Assembly: GCA_903834835.1 (NCBI GenBank)
Contig: CAILKO010000057.1
Location: 152,727 to 216,726 of the forward strand
DNA length: 64,000 nucleotides
Direction of reading: 5' to 3'
Origin: an uncultured Pseudomonadota bacterium
GTDB taxonomy: Bacteria > Pseudomonadota > Gammaproteobacteria > Burkholderiales > SG8-39
The notes below the pieces were generated by a model. That model had not been told where the DNA came from. It saw only the letters and a program-made list of their open reading frames with translations, and made no database searches. Positions 1 to 9,238 of this stretch are shown here, one piece after another (position 1 is the first letter of the stretch; each line of letters starts with the position of its first letter). The position numbers and the translations under genes are program-made.

Positions 1-432
1 GACGATCTCGGGCTGGAGGAGGCCGCAAGCTGGCTCGTGGACGAGTTCGCCGGCCATTCCGGCCTGGAGGTGAGTTTCGAACGGCGCGGCGAACGCGATC
101 TGTCCGATCTCGACAAGAAGGTGGCGAGCACGCTCTATCGCGCGCTGCAGGAATCGCTCACCAACATCGGCCGGCACGCCGGTGCGAGCCAGGCCTGGGT
201 GGTGCTCGCCGCAGACGACGCGGTGGTGCGCCTGGAAGTCGAGGACAACGGTCGCGGCATCGACGGCGCCGACCTGGGCAAGATCAAGTCGCTCGGCCTG
301 AAGGGCATGCGCGAGCGCGTCTCCTTCGCGGGCGGCGAGCTCGAGATTTCCCGCGCCCCGCGCGGCGGCACCCGCGTCCACATCAGTGTTCCGCTGCCGC
401 CGTCCCCGGCCGGGGACGGGGAGGTGGCATGA
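1..432 (+). CDS. Sensor histidine kinase, C-terminal part (5' end outside window)
   Basis: The frame is open from the first base, so the gene starts upstream of the window. The visible ~143 residues are a HATPase_c domain of the NarX/UhpB/DegS (HisKA_3) class. The N-box is seen as ALQESLTNIGRHA, the G1 box as DNGRGID and the G2 region as GLKGMRERV, followed by the usual GGTRVHISVPL end. The dimerisation/phospho-acceptor helix and any sensor domain are missing. The stop overlaps the start of the next gene (ATGA at 429-432), so kinase and regulator are translationally coupled. The stimulus cannot be inferred. Confidence 0.9.
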   Translation, partial: DDLGLEEAASWLVDEFAGHSGLEVSFERRGERDLSDLDKKVASTLYRALQESLTNIGRHAGASQAWVVLAADDAVVRLEVEDNGRGIDGADLGKIKSLGLKGMRERVSFAGGELEISRAPRGGTRVHISVPLPPSPAGDGEVA

Positions 433-1079
433 GCGCCATCCGCGTCCTCGTGGTGGACGACCACCAGCTCGTGCGCGAGGGACTCAAGCAGATACTCGGG
501 GCGGATGCAGGCATGAGCGTTGCGGGCGAAGCCTCGAACGGGGATGACGCCCTGGCGCTTGTCAGGAAGAACGAATACGACCTTGCTTTGCTCGACATGT
601 CCATGCCGGGCCTGTCCGGCGTCAATCTCGTCAAACGTCTCAAAACCGAGCGACCGAAGCTGAAGATACTGGTCGTGTCGATGCACGGCGAGAGCCAGTA
701 CGCGGCCCGTGCGCTGAAGGCCGGCGCCTCGGGCTATCTCACCAAGGACAGCGCTCCGGCGCTGCTGCTGGGGGCGATCCGCAAGATCGCTGCGGGCGGC
801 GTGCATATCAGCGAAGCGGCCGCGGAGGGCCTGCTGAACGCGTCGGCTTCCGATGTCGTGGCGCCGCACCGGACGCTGTCCGACCGGGAGTACGAAATCT
901 TCAAACTGCTGGTCGAGGGGCGCGGACCGACCGAAATCGGCGACGCGCTGCATCTTTCGGTGAAGACGGTCTCCACCCACAAGACCCGCATCCTGCAGAA
1001 GATGAACCTGCACGGCACGGCCGATCTCGTGCGTTATGCGATGGAGCACGGCCTGCTCGACGACAAGCCTGCGGGCTGA
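429..1079 (+). CDS. NarL/FixJ-family response regulator
   Basis: 216 residues: an N-terminal receiver domain (about 5-120) and a C-terminal LuxR-type helix-turn-helix (about 148-205). In the receiver the acidic pocket is DD at 10-11, the phospho-acceptor is Asp56 in LLDMSMPG, and the Lys of GYLTKD is conserved. The output domain shows the LSDREYEIFKLLVEG...SVKTVSTH pattern. It is the partner of the upstream kinase, whose stop codon it overlaps. It should be a DNA-binding transcription regulator activated by phosphorylation; target genes are not evident. A hairpin repeat follows 18 bp after the stop. Confidence 0.93.
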   Translation: MSAIRVLVVDDHQLVREGLKQILGADAGMSVAGEASNGDDALALVRKNEYDLALLDMSMPGLSGVNLVKRLKTERPKLKILVVSMHGESQYAARALKAGASGYLTKDSAPALLLGAIRKIAAGGVHISEAAAEGLLNASASDVVAPHRTLSDREYEIFKLLVEGRGPTEIGDALHLSVKTVSTHKTRILQKMNLHGTADLVRYAMEHGLLDDKPAG

Positions 1080-1097
1080 GGGCGGAACTGGCGGCTT

Positions 1098-1137
1098 CCG
1101 GGATAGATAGTAACGTAAACGTTACTATTTATACCGG
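1098..1137. repeat. Hairpin repeat, copy 1 of 4 (GTAAC-GTAAAC-GTTAC core)
   Basis: Arms at 1098-1114 and 1121-1137 pair over 17 bp with two mismatches around the six-base loop GTAAAC. The innermost bases also pair, so the perfect duplex-DNA dyad is 1107-1128 with an AA centre. It lies between convergent genes (response regulator and mgtA). The same core recurs at 9239, 28482 and 45039. It could act as a bidirectional terminator, a REP-like element or a protein-binding dyad; there is no T-run. Confidence 0.75.
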
Positions 1138-1195
1138 GGTGCCGCGTACGGGCTGCCCCGGACGGTTCCGGCGGCAGGTCCTGCGCACGGACCGG

Positions 1196-3718
1196 CTAGA
1201 ACTTCACCCTGCGGTAGAAGGCGGCTTTCACGAACTCTGCCGTCAACACGTAGAGCAGCACGATGAGGCCGATCGCGATCAGCCAGGTGAGCGGGAGCGG
1301 CGTGAAACCGAACACCTCGCCAAGCGGGCTGTAGGGCAGCGCTACCGTCACGAGCGCGGTGAGCAAGGTGGCCGCGAGCAGCCAGGCCGAGGGGCGGCTG
1401 CGGAAGAAGGCGTGGCGGGTGCGGATCACCATCACCACCAGGGCCGCCGAGACCACGGACTCGATGAACCAGCCGGTGCGGAATTCGCGCTCGCCTGCCT
1501 CGAGCAGCCAGAGCAGCGCCCCGAAGGTGATGCAGTCGAACACGGAACTCACCAGGCCGAAGGTGAGCATGAAGCGTCGAATCGCCTGAATGTCCCAGCG
1601 ACGTGGATGGTCGACCAGTTCGTCGTCGACACGGTCGGTGGCGATGGTCATTTCCGGGAAGTCGGTGAGCAGATTGGTGAGCAGGATCTGGACGGGCAGC
1701 AGCGGGAGGAACGGCAGGAAGAGCGACACCCCGGCCATGCTGAACATGTTGCCGAAATTCGCGCTGGTCGCCATGAACACGTACTTCAGCGTATTGGAAA
1801 AGGTCATCCGGCCTTCGCGCACGCCCTGGACCAGCACGCCAAGGTCCTTCTCGAGCAGCACGATGTCGGCAGCTTCCTTGGCGACATCGACTGCGCCCGC
1901 CACGGAAATGCCGACGTCGGCCGCATGCAGCGCCGAAGCGTCGTTGATCCCGTCGCCCAGGTAACCGACCACGTTGCCGGCCTTCTTCAGCGCGACGATG
2001 ATGCGCTCCTTCTGGTTCGGCTCGATCTCGGCGAACACATCGATACTGCCGGCCCGCTGCAACAGCGCGCCGTCGCTCAGCACGCGCAGTTCGGCGCCGG
2101 TGAGGACCTTCAGTTCGGAGAGACCCATCTGCCGCCCCACGCTTGCCGCGACCAGGCGGTTGTCGCCGGTGATCATCTTCAGCGCTACGCCGAGGCCCGC
2201 CAGCGCATCGATGGTCTGGCGGATGTCCGCCTTGGGAGGGTCGTAGAGGACCAGGAAGCCGAGGAAGGTCATGCCGTGTTCGTCTGACTTCGTCATCGTG
2301 GAGACCGCGCCGGTGTCCTTCAACGCAACGCCGAGCGTGCGGTATCCCTCACGGCTGTAGGCTTCGAAGCGCGCAAGGATGGGCGCATGCAGCGCAGCCA
2401 GCGGTACCACCGTGCCGTTGCCCGGGTCGGCGTAGTCGCAGGCGGCCAGCACGTTCTCCAGCGAGCCCTTGGTCACCATGAGATGCGTGCGGCCGTCTGT
2501 CACCAGCACGCTGAGGCGCTTGCGCAGAAAGTCGTAGGGGATCTCGTCCACCTTGCTGTAACGCGAAATGTCGTGGCCACCCTGGCTGCGGATCGCTTCG
2601 TCGATCGGATTCGTGAAGCCGGTTTCGAATGCCGCGTTCAGGCAGGCGTGCAGCCCGACCCGCGTGCTCGGCGCGCCGGTCACGTCGGCCGCGGAATGCA
2701 GGCGCACCACGCCCTCGGTGAGCGTGCCGGTCTTGTCCGAGCAGATGACGTTCATGCTGCCGAAGTTTTCGATCGAGACGAGGCGCTTCACGATCACTCG
2801 GGCGCGTGCCATGCGCTTCGCCCCGCGCGCGAGATTCACGCTGATGATCGCCGGCAGCAACTGCGGCGTGAGTCCGACCGCAAGCGCGAGCGAGAACAGG
2901 AAGGCCTCGAGCATGGGCCGCGCAAGATAGACGTTGATTGCGAAGATGGCGATCACCAGCACGAGCGTGACTTCCATCAGGAAATACCCGAAGCGCCGGA
3001 TGCCGTGCTCGAAATCGGTCTCGGCCGGGCGCAGGGCGAGGCGGCCCGATATGCCGCCGAATTCGGTATCCCGTCCGGTGCGCACTACAAGCGCCTGTGC
3101 GCTGCCGCTCACGACGTGGGTGCCCATCCAGAGCGCATTGTTGCGCCGGGCGAGCGGTGTATCGGCCGCGAGATCGCCCGTCTGCTTCTCGACCGGATAG
3201 GTTTCGCCGGTCAGTGTCGCTTCGTCCACGAAGAGATCCCTGGAACGCTCGATCCTGCAATCGCCCGGGACGATGTCGCCGGCGTTCAGAACGACGATGT
3301 CCCCCGGCACGATGCCCTCCACGGGAATGTCCCGGCTTGCGCCGTCGCGCAGCACGGTGGCCTGCACCTGCACCATGGCGAGCAGACGGGCCACGGCGCG
3401 CGAGGCGCTGTGTTCCTGCCAGAAGCCGAGCACACTGCTCGCGAGCAGGATGACGAGGATGATCAGCGCGTTGACCGGATCGCGGACGAAGAACGAGAGC
3501 CCGGTGGCAAACAACAGGATCAGGATAAGCGGGCTCTTGAACTGGGCCGCAAACAGAACGAGCGCGCCCGTATTCCGGTGAGGCTTCAGCAGGTTGGGGC
3601 CGTGGCTGGCGAGGCGCCGCGCGGCCTCTGCTGCACCGAGACCGTCGGCGCTTGTGCCGGCTTCGGATAACAGCGTCGCGAGCGGAACGCTCCAGAACGC
3701 GGTGGCGGGAGGAGTCAC
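1196..3718 (-). CDS. mgtA: Magnesium-transporting P-type ATPase (MgtA/MgtB type, P-IIIB)
   Basis: 840 residues from a GTG start. It has a cation-ATPase N-terminal segment (LASHGPNLL), an actuator domain with LTGETYPVEK, the phosphorylation loop ICSDKTGTLTEG near residue 328, the nucleotide-domain MITGDN and the hinge GYLGDGINDASAL, with membrane helices on both sides and a C-terminal helical bundle. This is the MgtA family, which imports Mg2+ across the inner membrane at the cost of ATP. It is slightly shorter than E. coli MgtA (about 898 aa), mostly at the N-terminus. It lies 31 bp downstream of a co-directional beta-CASP hydrolase gene, probably in the same transcript. No Mg2+ leader or riboswitch can be recognised in that short gap. 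Confidence 0.9.
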   Translation of the reverse strand: MTPPATAFWSVPLATLLSEAGTSADGLGAAEAARRLASHGPNLLKPHRNTGALVLFAAQFKSPLILILLFATGLSFFVRDPVNALIILVILLASSVLGFWQEHSASRAVARLLAMVQVQATVLRDGASRDIPVEGIVPGDIVVLNAGDIVPGDCRIERSRDLFVDEATLTGETYPVEKQTGDLAADTPLARRNNALWMGTHVVSGSAQALVVRTGRDTEFGGISGRLALRPAETDFEHGIRRFGYFLMEVTLVLVIAIFAINVYLARPMLEAFLFSLALAVGLTPQLLPAIISVNLARGAKRMARARVIVKRLVSIENFGSMNVICSDKTGTLTEGVVRLHSAADVTGAPSTRVGLHACLNAAFETGFTNPIDEAIRSQGGHDISRYSKVDEIPYDFLRKRLSVLVTDGRTHLMVTKGSLENVLAACDYADPGNGTVVPLAALHAPILARFEAYSREGYRTLGVALKDTGAVSTMTKSDEHGMTFLGFLVLYDPPKADIRQTIDALAGLGVALKMITGDNRLVAASVGRQMGLSELKVLTGAELRVLSDGALLQRAGSIDVFAEIEPNQKERIIVALKKAGNVVGYLGDGINDASALHAADVGISVAGAVDVAKEAADIVLLEKDLGVLVQGVREGRMTFSNTLKYVFMATSANFGNMFSMAGVSLFLPFLPLLPVQILLTNLLTDFPEMTIATDRVDDELVDHPRRWDIQAIRRFMLTFGLVSSVFDCITFGALLWLLEAGEREFRTGWFIESVVSAALVVMVIRTRHAFFRSRPSAWLLAATLLTALVTVALPYSPLGEVFGFTPLPLTWLIAIGLIVLLYVLTAEFVKAAFYRRVKF

Positions 3719-3749
3719 GCGGCGCGTTTCCGAGGGCGCCGCGTGGCCA

Positions 3750-5186
3750 CTAGCCGATGTCCACGCGTTGGCCGGCCTGCGCCACGACCGGGTTCCAGCC
3801 CGGTCGCGCGCCTAGCGCATCGCGCAGCGCCAGCGCCGCCATGGCCTCCCCATGCACCACGTAGCAGGCGGGGGGCGGCGGATTGAAATGTCCGGTCCAG
3901 GCAAGCAGCGCGCTGCGATCGGCATGGGCCGAGAGCCCGCCGATCGTGAAGACCTTGGCGCGCACCGGCACCGGCACGCCGAGCACGCGCACCAGCCGCG
4001 CGCCGTCCACGATGCGCCGGCCGAGCGTTCCCGCGGCCTGGAAGCCCGCGAACACGATGGCGCATTCGGGACGCGGAAGGTTGTACTGCAGGTGGTGCCG
4101 GATGCGGCCGCCGTCGCACATGCCGCTCGCCGAGATGATCACCGCGCCCGAGCGGATCGCGTTGATGCGCATGGAATCTTCCACGTCCTCGGTGAAGTGG
4201 ACGCGCGGGCCGCTGTGCTGCGTGCTCGCTACCCACGCCGCGAGCTGGCGGGTTTCCTGGTTCTGCAGCTCCGGGTGCTTGAAGGTGACGCGGGTCGCGG
4301 CGGTGGCCATCGGCGAATCGACATAGACATCCATCGCGCCCAGGCGGCCTTCCTGCCACAGGCGGTGGATGATCTGCAGGATGTCCTGGGTACGGCCGAC
4401 CGCGAAGGCAGGGATGACGACATTGCCCTGACGGCTCGCCAGCGCGTCATTCAACGCAAAGGCGAACTCGTCGAGCGTCTGGGCGAGCGTCTTGTGGTCG
4501 CGGTTGCCGTAGGTGGATTCGACGAGCAGCACGTCGGCACCGGATACGATGGCCGGATCGCGCACGATAGGGTGACCGGGCTGGCCGAGATCGCCCGAGA
4601 ACACGAGGCGCGTCTGGCGCCCGCCTTCGCTCAGAGTAATGTCCAGGATCGCCGAGCCGAGGATGTGGCCCGCGTCGCGGAACACGCAGCGTACCGGTAC
4701 GTCCGGATGCGGATGCGGATGCAGTTCACGCTCGTATTCGACCGGGCGCAGCTTTCTCAGGCTGTCCTTCGCCTGCTGTACCGTGTAGAGCGGCTCGAAC
4801 CTTCCCTTGCCGCGGCTGCGGTAGCTGCGCCGCGCTTCGCGTTCCGCGTCCTTTTCCTGAAGATAGCCGCTGTCGGGCAGCATCACTTCAAGAAGCTCGC
4901 AGGTGGCGCGCGTGGCGTAGATCGGGCCGCGGAAGCCCATGGCCACCAGTCTGGGGAGCAGCCCCGAGTGGTCGATATGCGCGTGCGAGAGCAGCACGAA
5001 GTCGATGTCCCGCACGGGAACGGGCAATGCGCGGCGGTTCTTCAGATCGGCCTCGCGGCCGCCCTGGAACATGCCGTGGTCGATCAGGAAGCGCAGCGGG
5101 CGCGGGCTGCCGGGCAGCGCCATCTCGACGAGATAGCACGAGCCGGTGACCTCGCCGGCGGCGCCCAGGAAGGTAAGTTTTGCCAT
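3750..5186 (-). CDS. Beta-CASP metallo-beta-lactamase fold RNase-like hydrolase
   Basis: 478 residues. The N-terminal MBL fold carries GAAGEVTGSCYLV and the zinc motif SHAHIDHSG. Further metal-site motifs are AGHILGSA and SGDLG, and a beta-CASP insertion follows (SGMCDGGRIRHHL). The C-terminal GLSAHAD motif is typical of the CPSF73/YsiA-like 'RNA specificity' family. Members are cytoplasmic zinc-dependent ribonucleases, although bacterial stand-alone copies such as this one are poorly characterised. The length is normal for the group. A short His-Pro alternation near residue 160 comes from a GGATGC triplication. It is first in a two-gene minus-strand unit with mgtA and diverges from the DksA-like gene. 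Confidence 0.88.
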   Translation of the reverse strand: MAKLTFLGAAGEVTGSCYLVEMALPGSPRPLRFLIDHGMFQGGREADLKNRRALPVPVRDIDFVLLSHAHIDHSGLLPRLVAMGFRGPIYATRATCELLEVMLPDSGYLQEKDAEREARRSYRSRGKGRFEPLYTVQQAKDSLRKLRPVEYERELHPHPHPDVPVRCVFRDAGHILGSAILDITLSEGGRQTRLVFSGDLGQPGHPIVRDPAIVSGADVLLVESTYGNRDHKTLAQTLDEFAFALNDALASRQGNVVIPAFAVGRTQDILQIIHRLWQEGRLGAMDVYVDSPMATAATRVTFKHPELQNQETRQLAAWVASTQHSGPRVHFTEDVEDSMRINAIRSGAVIISASGMCDGGRIRHHLQYNLPRPECAIVFAGFQAAGTLGRRIVDGARLVRVLGVPVPVRAKVFTIGGLSAHADRSALLAWTGHFNPPPPACYVVHGEAMAALALRDALGARPGWNPVVAQAGQRVDIG

Positions 5187-5254
5187 GCGAGTATTGTGGG
5201 TGCGAATGGCCGTCCCGGGTTGATCGATCGCAAGCAGCGGCTTCCGGCCCGCGA

Positions 5255-5268
5255 TTGACGCATGTCAA
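5255..5268. promoter_or_regulatory. FNR/Anr-like box upstream of the dksA-like/tauE/ccoIS unit
   Basis: TTGACGCATGTCAA is a perfect dyad (TTGAC-N4-GTCAA), an accepted variant of the FNR/Anr consensus TTGAT-N4-ATCAA. Its centre (5261.5) lies about 31 bp before a possible -10 hexamer TATGGT at 5290-5295, which would put the box near -41, the class II activator position. Coregulation with ccoN, which has a perfect consensus box, fits the function of ccoI and ccoS. Confidence 0.55.
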
Positions 5269-5379
5269 TCGGCGTACCGGTCGCGCTGCTATGGTGGGTC
5301 TGCTCCGTCCGGATCCCGGTTCCGGACCGCAACCGACATAACAACGCCGGAACCGTCCGGGAAAGCAGAAGAGGAACAC

Positions 5380-5772
5380 ATGTCGCTCAACGAGAAGTCC
5401 ATGGTCGTCCTGAAGGGGATCATCGCAGCCCGTCTCGCGGTATTGCGCGAGGAAATCGGCGCAGGGACCGCGCGCGCGCGCGATGAGTCCTATGGCGCGC
5501 TGACCGGAGGCGTGGTCGATCGCGGGGATGAGGCGAGCGCGGATCTCATCGCCGACATCGGCAATGCCGAAGTGACGCGCGACGCGCGCGAGCTGCGCGC
5601 ACTCGAAGCGGCGCTCGAGCGTATCGCCAAGGGCGAGTACGGCGAATGTGCCGACTGCGAGCAGCAGATTTCCTACGAGCGCCTGAAGGTCGAGCCGGGC
5701 GCGCCGCGCTGCATCGCCTGCCAGCGGATGGCGGAACAGCGCAGCGGCCAGCCGAACGAACCGCGGCTCTGA
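5380..5772 (+). CDS. TraR/DksA-family zinc-finger protein
   Basis: 130 residues with a good ribosome-binding site (GAGGAA). An N-terminal alpha-helical region is followed by a C-terminal four-cysteine zinc finger, CADC...CIAC, with the usual 17-residue spacing, near residues 90-115. Short DksA-like proteins of this type can bind the RNA polymerase secondary channel. Whether this one retains the acidic coiled-coil tip activity of DksA cannot be judged here; the DxxDxA motif is not obvious. It is the first gene behind the FNR-like box and 21 bp upstream of the TauE-like gene, so it is probably expressed when oxygen is low. Confidence 0.85.
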   Translation: MSLNEKSMVVLKGIIAARLAVLREEIGAGTARARDESYGALTGGVVDRGDEASADLIADIGNAEVTRDARELRALEAALERIAKGEYGECADCEQQISYERLKVEPGAPRCIACQRMAEQRSGQPNEPRL

Positions 5773-5793
5773 GGCAGGGAAGGCGGTCGGCGC

Positions 5794-6546
5794 ATGGGCT
5801 CGGGCGGTCTGCTGGCGCTGGCGGCGGCCGGCCTCGCCTCGGGCGTGCACTGTCTGGGCATGTGCGGCGGCATCGCCAGCCTCTCCGGCCTTGCCGCCGA
5901 CAAGCGCGTCATTCCGATCCGGGCTGCGAGCCCCGACGCTGCGGCCACGACGCGCGGCGCAGGTTTTGCCCGGGTGCTGGCGATGAACACGGGGCGGATT
6001 GCGACTTACACGCTGGCCGGTGCGATTGCGGGGAGCCTCGGTAGCGCGGGCGCCTATGCGAGCGGCGCACTCGCGGCGCAGACGCTGCTCATGTTGATTG
6101 CGAATCTCATGCTGATCGCCATCGGCCTCTATCTCGCTGGGGCCGTGCGACTGCTTGCGCCCCTCGAAGCCCTGGGCCGGCCCTTGTGGCGGCGGGTGCA
6201 ACCGCTTGCCGGGCGCCTGATGACCGCGCCGGGCGTCTGGAACGGGCTGCTGGCGGGCCTCGTCTGGGGCTGGCTGCCCTGCGGTCTGGTGTATGCCGCG
6301 CTGGGTGTGGCGGTATTCGCGGGCAGTCCGGCCGGCGGTGCGCTCGGCATGCTCGCCTTTGGCCTGGGCACGCTGCCGACGCTGCTTGCAGCCGGATTCG
6401 CCTTCGGGCGTCTGCGCGGCTTCCTCGGGCGGCCGCTCGTGCGCTACGGCGTGGCGAGTCTGGTGCTCGGCTTCGGCGTGGCGGGACTCGCGCGTGCCCA
6501 GGGCGTCGCAGACGCCCTGCAGAGCGCGATGCTCTGTTTCAGTTGA
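5794..6546 (+). CDS. TauE/SafE-like (UreH/DsbD-type) membrane protein next to ccoI
   Basis: 250 residues, about six membrane helices. It begins with GLASGVHCLGMCGGI, a cysteine-bearing first helix typical of the DsbD/CcdA-like 'sulfite exporter TauE/SafE' proteins found next to cbb3 assembly genes. A second conserved Pro-Cys-Gly (WGWLPCGLVYAAL) lies near residue 165. Members next to ccoI/ccoS are thought to help cbb3 oxidase maturation or metal/thiol handling, but the exact substrate is not established. The gene ends 10 bp before ccoI. Confidence 0.8.
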   Translation: MGSGGLLALAAAGLASGVHCLGMCGGIASLSGLAADKRVIPIRAASPDAAATTRGAGFARVLAMNTGRIATYTLAGAIAGSLGSAGAYASGALAAQTLLMLIANLMLIAIGLYLAGAVRLLAPLEALGRPLWRRVQPLAGRLMTAPGVWNGLLAGLVWGWLPCGLVYAALGVAVFAGSPAGGALGMLAFGLGTLPTLLAAGFAFGRLRGFLGRPLVRYGVASLVLGFGVAGLARAQGVADALQSAMLCFS

Positions 6547-6556
6547 GCGGGGCCGG

Positions 6557-9025
6557 ATGACGGCGTGCTTCCATTGCGGTCTGCCGGTTCCTGCGGACGG
6601 TCGCTGGCGCGCGAGCCTGCTCGGCGCAGACCGCGAATTCTGCTGCGCGGGCTGCGAGGCGGTGGCGAGCACCATAGCCGGCGCCGGACTGGCGAGCTAC
6701 TACGCCACGCGCGAAGCGCTGCCGGCGCGCGCCGCGGACGAGGACGAGCGCATGGCCCCGGCACAGTACGACGATGCGGCGGCACAGCGTCAGTTCGTGG
6801 CGCGCGTTTCCGAGGATGAGCGCGAGACGGTGCTCGTGCTCGAGGGGCTGCGCTGCGCGGCCTGTGCCTGGCTGTGCGAGAGCCGGCTGCGCGCACTGCC
6901 CGGCGTCTCGCGCGCCGATGTGAACACCGCCACACGGCGCGCGGTGCTGCGCTGGGATGTGAAGCGCCTGCGTCTGTCGGAGGCAATCAGCGGCCTGCGC
7001 GCCATCGGCTATGACGCCTATCCGGCGGAACCGCGCCGTCAGGCGGACGCGGATCGCGTCGCCGACCGGCGCGCGTTGTGGCGCCTGTTCGTCGCCGGCT
7101 TCGGCGCGATGCAGGGCATGATGTACGCGTTTCCCGCTTACATCGATGAAGGCGCGGGCACGCTCGCGCCGGATGCCGCGCAGCTCATGCGCTGGGCCGG
7201 GTTCTGGATGACACTGCCAGTGATTCTCGTGAGCTGCGCGCCCTTTTTTCAGGGTGCCCTGCGCGAGCTGCGTCAGGGACGGATCGGACTGGATGCGCCG
7301 ATCACGCTCGGCATACTCGGCGGATTTCTTGCGAGTACCTGGTCGGTATTCGCGGCGAGCGGCCCGGTGTATTTCGATTCGATTTCGATGCTCGTGTTCC
7401 TGCTCCTTGCGGCCCGTCATGCGGAGTCCGGCGCGCGGCAACGGGCCGGACGCGCGCTGGATCGGCTGCATCGCTGGATGCCGGATGTCGCGCTGAAGCT
7501 TGCCGACCCGGCGGACTGGAGCTGCGCGGAAAGTGTCCCTGCGTACGCACTCGCGCCGGGCGATCATGTGCTGGTGCCGGCAGGCGGGCGTATCCCGGCG
7601 GACGGTGTACTCGTGATCGGTGCCTCGAGTGCGGACGAATCCATGCTGAGCGGTGAGTCGCGCCCGGTGGCGAAGGCGGAGGGCGCGGCGCTCGTGGCAG
7701 GCTCGGTGAATCTCGACCAGGCCATCGTGATGCGTGTGGATCGGGCCGGCGCCGAGACACGCGCGGCGGCGATCGCGCGGCTCGTGGAGCGCGCGGGTGC
7801 GAGCCGTCCGCAACTCATCCAGGCGGCCGACCGCGTGGCCGGCGTGCTCACGCTAGTCGTGCTGGCGACCGCGGCGCTTGCCGCCCTGGGCTGGTATGCG
7901 GTCGACGCCGAGCGCGCGCTGTGGGTGGCGGTGGCGGTTCTGGTCGCGAGCTGTCCCTGCGCGCTCGCGCTCGCGGCGCCCATCGTGCTCACCAAGGCGC
8001 AGGGCGTGCTGCTGGCGCGCGGTGCGGCCTTCACGCGCGCGCGCGCGCTCGAGACCCTGACGCGTACGACCGACGTCGTGTTCGACAAGACCGGCACTTT
8101 GACAGCGGGCCGCGTGACGATTGCGTCCGTGACGCCGCTCGGATCGGCTTCGCGTGAGGAATGTCTTGCGCTCGCGTGCGCGATGCAGGCGGGCAGCAGC
8201 CATCCGATCGCGCGTGCCTTCCTTGCGATGACTCCGGGACACCCGGGTATATCACGGCCGCTGGTGGAGGAAGTGCGCAACGTGCCGGGGCAGGGCATCG
8301 AAGCCAGGATTGACGGACAGAGCCTGCGCCTGGGTTCAGCCGCCTTCTGTGCCGGTCCGGGCCCTGCACAGAACGAAGAGTCGCCAGGTGACGAGCGCAG
8401 TGCCGTGTGGCTCGCGTCTGCATCCGGCGTGCTCGCCCGCTTTGAACTGGAAGACAGCCTGCGACCCGAGGCGCAGACGCTGATCGCGCAACTCAAGGCT
8501 TCGGGAATCACGATTCATCTGCTTTCGGGCGATCGCGCTCCGGTTGTGGCGGCACTTGCCGCGCGCGTGGGCATCGCGCGGCTGCGCGCCGAGGCCTTGC
8601 CTGAAGACAAGCTCGCCTATGTCGACGAACTTCAACGCGCGGGGCGCATCGTAGCCATGATCGGCGACGGCCTGAACGACGCACCGGTGCTCGCGCGCGC
8701 GGATGTGTCCATTGCCATGGCGGCGGGTGTGGCCGCCGCCCAGCGCCAGGCAGATGTCGTGCTGCTCGGCGACAGCCTCGCGGCTGTCGGGCCTGCGTTC
8801 GAGCTCTCGCGCGCCGCGATGCACACCATCCGCCAGAACTTCGCCTGGGCACTTGCCTACAACCTGGCGGTGCTGCCGCTGGCCGCCTTCGGCCTCATCG
8901 GACCCTGGCAGGCCGCGCTTGGCATGGCGGCGAGCTCCATCGTCGTCACGCTTAACTCCCTGCGCGGTGCGCGCGAGCCGCAGGAGGCTGCAGCGACCAC
9001 GGCGATGTCAGCGCAGGCCGGCTGA
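6557..9025 (+). CDS. ccoI: Copper-translocating P1B-type ATPase CcoI/FixI (cbb3 oxidase assembly)
   Basis: 822 residues from the ATG at 6557. The N-terminus has a cysteine-rich segment (CFHCGLP, EFCCAGCEA) and an HMA domain with GLRCAACAW. The membrane region carries the CPC metal site (VASCPCALALAAP), and the catalytic domains show SGESRPV, DKTGTLT, SSHP and GDGLNDAPVL. This is the CcoI/FixI subgroup, which supplies copper for the CuB centre of the cbb3 oxidase. Its stop overlaps the start of ccoS. An in-frame extension to 6293 overlaps the preceding gene and is not coding. Confidence 0.93.
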   Translation: MTACFHCGLPVPADGRWRASLLGADREFCCAGCEAVASTIAGAGLASYYATREALPARAADEDERMAPAQYDDAAAQRQFVARVSEDERETVLVLEGLRCAACAWLCESRLRALPGVSRADVNTATRRAVLRWDVKRLRLSEAISGLRAIGYDAYPAEPRRQADADRVADRRALWRLFVAGFGAMQGMMYAFPAYIDEGAGTLAPDAAQLMRWAGFWMTLPVILVSCAPFFQGALRELRQGRIGLDAPITLGILGGFLASTWSVFAASGPVYFDSISMLVFLLLAARHAESGARQRAGRALDRLHRWMPDVALKLADPADWSCAESVPAYALAPGDHVLVPAGGRIPADGVLVIGASSADESMLSGESRPVAKAEGAALVAGSVNLDQAIVMRVDRAGAETRAAAIARLVERAGASRPQLIQAADRVAGVLTLVVLATAALAALGWYAVDAERALWVAVAVLVASCPCALALAAPIVLTKAQGVLLARGAAFTRARALETLTRTTDVVFDKTGTLTAGRVTIASVTPLGSASREECLALACAMQAGSSHPIARAFLAMTPGHPGISRPLVEEVRNVPGQGIEARIDGQSLRLGSAAFCAGPGPAQNEESPGDERSAVWLASASGVLARFELEDSLRPEAQTLIAQLKASGITIHLLSGDRAPVVAALAARVGIARLRAEALPEDKLAYVDELQRAGRIVAMIGDGLNDAPVLARADVSIAMAAGVAAAQRQADVVLLGDSLAAVGPAFELSRAAMHTIRQNFAWALAYNLAVLPLAAFGLIGPWQAALGMAASSIVVTLNSLRGAREPQEAAATTAMSAQAG

Positions 9026-9231
9026 TGGAATCGCTCTACCTCCTCGTGCCGCTTTCGGTCGTGCTCGTGTTTCTCATCGGCTGGGTCTTCTGGCGCGCGC
9101 TGCAGAGCGGCCAGTTCGACGACCTCGACCGGCCGGGGCACGACATTCTGACGGACGACGACAAGCCGAAGTCGAAGTCGAAGTATGGAGTGGGGACGGC
9201 GGCTAGCGGGGAAGGGCGGGGTGCAGATTAG
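9025..9231 (+). CDS. ccoS: cbb3 oxidase maturation protein CcoS
   Basis: 68 residues: a single N-terminal membrane helix (about 4-22) and a short cytoplasmic tail with the family signature WRALQSGQFDDLDRPGHDIL. CcoS is needed for cofactor incorporation into cbb3 oxidase. The start overlaps the ccoI stop (TGATG at 9023-9027). The tail ends in low-complexity Lys-Ser residues. A hairpin repeat starts 8 bp after the stop. Confidence 0.92.
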   Translation: MESLYLLVPLSVVLVFLIGWVFWRALQSGQFDDLDRPGHDILTDDDKPKSKSKYGVGTAASGEGRGAD

Positions 9232-9238
9232 GTTTTTA

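Noticed and set aside
1139..2287. Plus-strand frame opposite mgtA
   Set aside because: Composition (Glu/Arg/His/Gln-rich) typical of antisense GC-rich DNA, and it lies over conserved P-ATPase motifs.
4699..4722. GGATGC triplication
   Set aside because: It lies in the beta-CASP gene and encodes a short His-Pro run; no separate function needed.
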